A DNA stretch of 64,000 nucleotides from Hypomesus transpacificus (lineage: Eukaryota; Chordata; Actinopteri; Osmeriformes; Osmeridae). The notes under the pieces were generated by a model. It was not told where the DNA came from, searched no databases, and worked only from the letters and a program-made list of their open reading frames with translations. A program made the translations under genes and the position numbers. This document shows, piece by piece, positions 62,794 through 64,000 of the stretch (position 1 is the first letter of the stretch; each line of letters begins with the position of its first letter). The DNA lies in assembly GCF_021917145.1 (NCBI RefSeq), contig NC_061080.1:10367631-10431630 (forward strand). Reading direction: 5' to 3'.

Positions 62794-62948
62794 CCATCCT
62801 AGACACAGCAGCATTCTAGACACAGCAGCGTTCTAGACACAGCAGCGTTCTAGACACAGCAGCGTTCTAGACACAGCAGCGTTCTAGACACAGCAGCATT
62901 ATAGACACAGCAGCATTTCAGACACAGCAGCATTCTAGACACAGCAGA
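62794..62948. repeat. 17-bp tandem repeat, about 8 units
   Basis: Units of GCGTTCTAGACACAGCA with small variants (GCATTCTAG, GCATTATAG, GCATTTCAG). In other units a single TTCTAGACACAGCAGAG lies at this position, so the array expanded from one copy. Confidence 0.95.
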
Positions 62949-62976
62949 GTATAACATGAAGGTATGAACATCAAAC

Positions 62977-63318
62977 CTGTTTGTTGTAGCTTGATCTCAG
63001 GTTGAGTAACAACGTCCAACAGCCGTTGTAGCCATGCGCTCTCCTCCTTGGAACGAGAGATTTCTTCCTGGTACACTGCAAGCGGTTTCTCAGAAGCCCA
63101 GTAAATCTTCAAAGCTGCCGTTGTCAGTATTTCACCACAAAGTTCTCTTATCACATTTAATTGAGACATTCTGATGTTTAAAAACTTAGACTCCTCTGTA
63201 AATCTAGGATCTGTAGTTTCAGACTGCAGTCCTTTGAGCAACTCTTCCTCCTGACTGGTCCACATCTCCTGTTCCTCTTTATTCTGTGGGGGCTCTGGGA
63301 GAGAGAGCTGCTGCACTT
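62977..63318 (-). CDS. Symmetric fused middle exon of Z8/Z9
   Basis: 342 nt, acceptor CCCAG|AAGTGCAG, donor ACAG|GTTTGA. EVQQLSLPEPPQNKEEQEMW, SKFLNIRMSQLNVIRELCGE, LTTAALKIYWASEKPLAVYQ and LLDVVTQPEIKLQQT. Open and phase 1-1. The internal MSQLN could start translation. Confidence 0.7.
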
Positions 63319-63827
63319 CTGGGGGAAGAAGAGGCAAGACAACAGTTAGATGCAGCCTAACATGTCTGGCAGATAGAAACCATGTGATCAGGTGTGAGGA
63401 GCACACTGGATGGTCTCAAGAAGGGCTGGTTGTTTTTCTGACGTGGTCAGCTGAGACTCTCTTTCACATGTTTTCTAAGGCAAGATACCAAAAAGCCATC
63501 ACATAGACCAAGCAATTAAATAATGTATCCTAGTAAATAGTGATCTCAGGACTATGATCTGAACAGACCGGTTGATATTAAACAATGTCAGTCCCAGCAG
63601 ATTGACAGTAATATTTACACGGGGTACAACTCCACTCCCCCTTTCCTGGACGTTGGATTCAATAGTTTGCAACCTCGTGGCGGCGTTCCACGAAGTCTAT
63701 AACAGGGATGGGCAAACTTTTTGGCTCAAAGGGTACATTAAAACCAAAAGATTCTAAGATAGTTTTTGGCGGTTGTTAGGAGCTAGCCTTGGCCAAATAT
63801 ATGTGGCGATCTAACTGTTTAGCCTAC

Positions 63828-64000
63828 CTATTCGGTGTATCTTGATCTCCGGTGGAGTAACAATGTCCAACAATTGTTTGAGCCGCGCGCTCTCCTCCTT
63901 GGAATTATACATTTCTTCTTGGAACTCAGCAAACGTTTTTTCAACGACCGCGAAAATCTCCAAAGCTGCCGTTGATAGTCTCTCACGGATAAATCCTCTA
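63828..64000 (-). CDS. Exon 1 of the last unit, cut by the window end
   Basis: The donor ATAG|GTAGGC lies at 63827. The frame reads FIRERLSTAALEIF, VVEKTFAEFQEEMYNSKEES, ARLKQLLDIVTPPEIKIHRI. By the constant 193-nt length the ATG should lie 20 bases beyond the window. Confidence 0.8.
   Translation of the reverse strand, partial: EDLSVRDYQRQLWRFSRSLKKRLLSSKKKCIIPRRRARGSNNCWTLLLHRRSRYTE

Larger units (their letters stand above)
61041..62810. repeat. Segmental tandem duplication, copy B (1770 bp)
   Basis: Offset exactly 1770 from copy A throughout. No difference was seen on reading, including the minisatellite and homopolymers. Confidence 0.95.

Noticed and set aside
6023-63318. KRAB, SCAN, ZAD or FiNZ domain at the N-terminus of the finger proteins
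   Set aside because: The exon 1 pattern (MSK..ERL..AA.EIF..VEKT) and the PPQIKEEQELW segment do not show the conserved residues of those domains as I know them, so no such name is assigned.

Overview
The window is vertebrate nuclear DNA and almost certainly from a ray-finned fish. It has split genes with GT-AG introns, long (GT)n tracts, L2-type LINE fragments, tRNA-derived SINEs sharing the LINE tail, and many hAT and Tc1-like elements. It also carries an expanded family of C2H2 zinc-finger genes with a teleost-type MSK...ERL...EIF...VEKT first exon. The exact order cannot be fixed from sequence alone.

Region 1 (1-4.1 kb, + strand) is the 3' part of BFAR, the ER-anchored bifunctional apoptosis regulator. 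Seven exons join in frame and end at 2855, followed by a 3' UTR with a poly(A) signal at 4050. One intron is filled by a minisatellite whose unit copies the real splice acceptor.

Region 2 (5.4-64 kb) is a zinc-finger gene cluster. The first member (Z1) is on + and the rest (Z2 to Z9) are head-to-tail on -. The basic gene is a 193-nt exon 1 (about 64 residues, probably a coiled coil), an intron of 1-7 kb, and one large exon holding an acidic spacer with a PPQIKEEQELW motif and 4 to 13 fingers joined by TGEKP linkers. Exons join in phase 1. Z2, Z7 and Z8/9 carry an additional middle exon of 339-342 nt that fuses the start of the finger exon to a second exon-1-like segment; it is symmetric, so including or skipping it keeps the frame. 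Each unit has the same 3' block, the same intronic 30-bp minisatellite with a retroposon relic, and the same upstream block with an ETS-like ACTTCCGG motif, so the cluster grew by unit duplication. The last duplication (1770 bp, 59271-62810) looks identical between copies.

Between and inside the units lie mobile elements, many with target-site duplications that can be read directly: hAT types with 8-bp duplications (4313, 14815, 15555, 40903, 48469, 49005), a 955-bp element with very long inverted repeats and a 6-bp duplication (39139), TA-flanked elements (16156, 19095, 40774, 46144), and a family with 9-bp duplications (10746, 56281). The longer copy of that last family holds two convergent truncated reading frames, one a RecQ-like helicase start and one a Cys-rich start. 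This is the best candidate in the window for a poorly described system. The overall picture is a fast-evolving zinc-finger cluster, with DNA-contact residues changing on a constant framework, inside a dense field of transposons. A role of these proteins in silencing transposons is inference by analogy with other vertebrate zinc-finger clusters.
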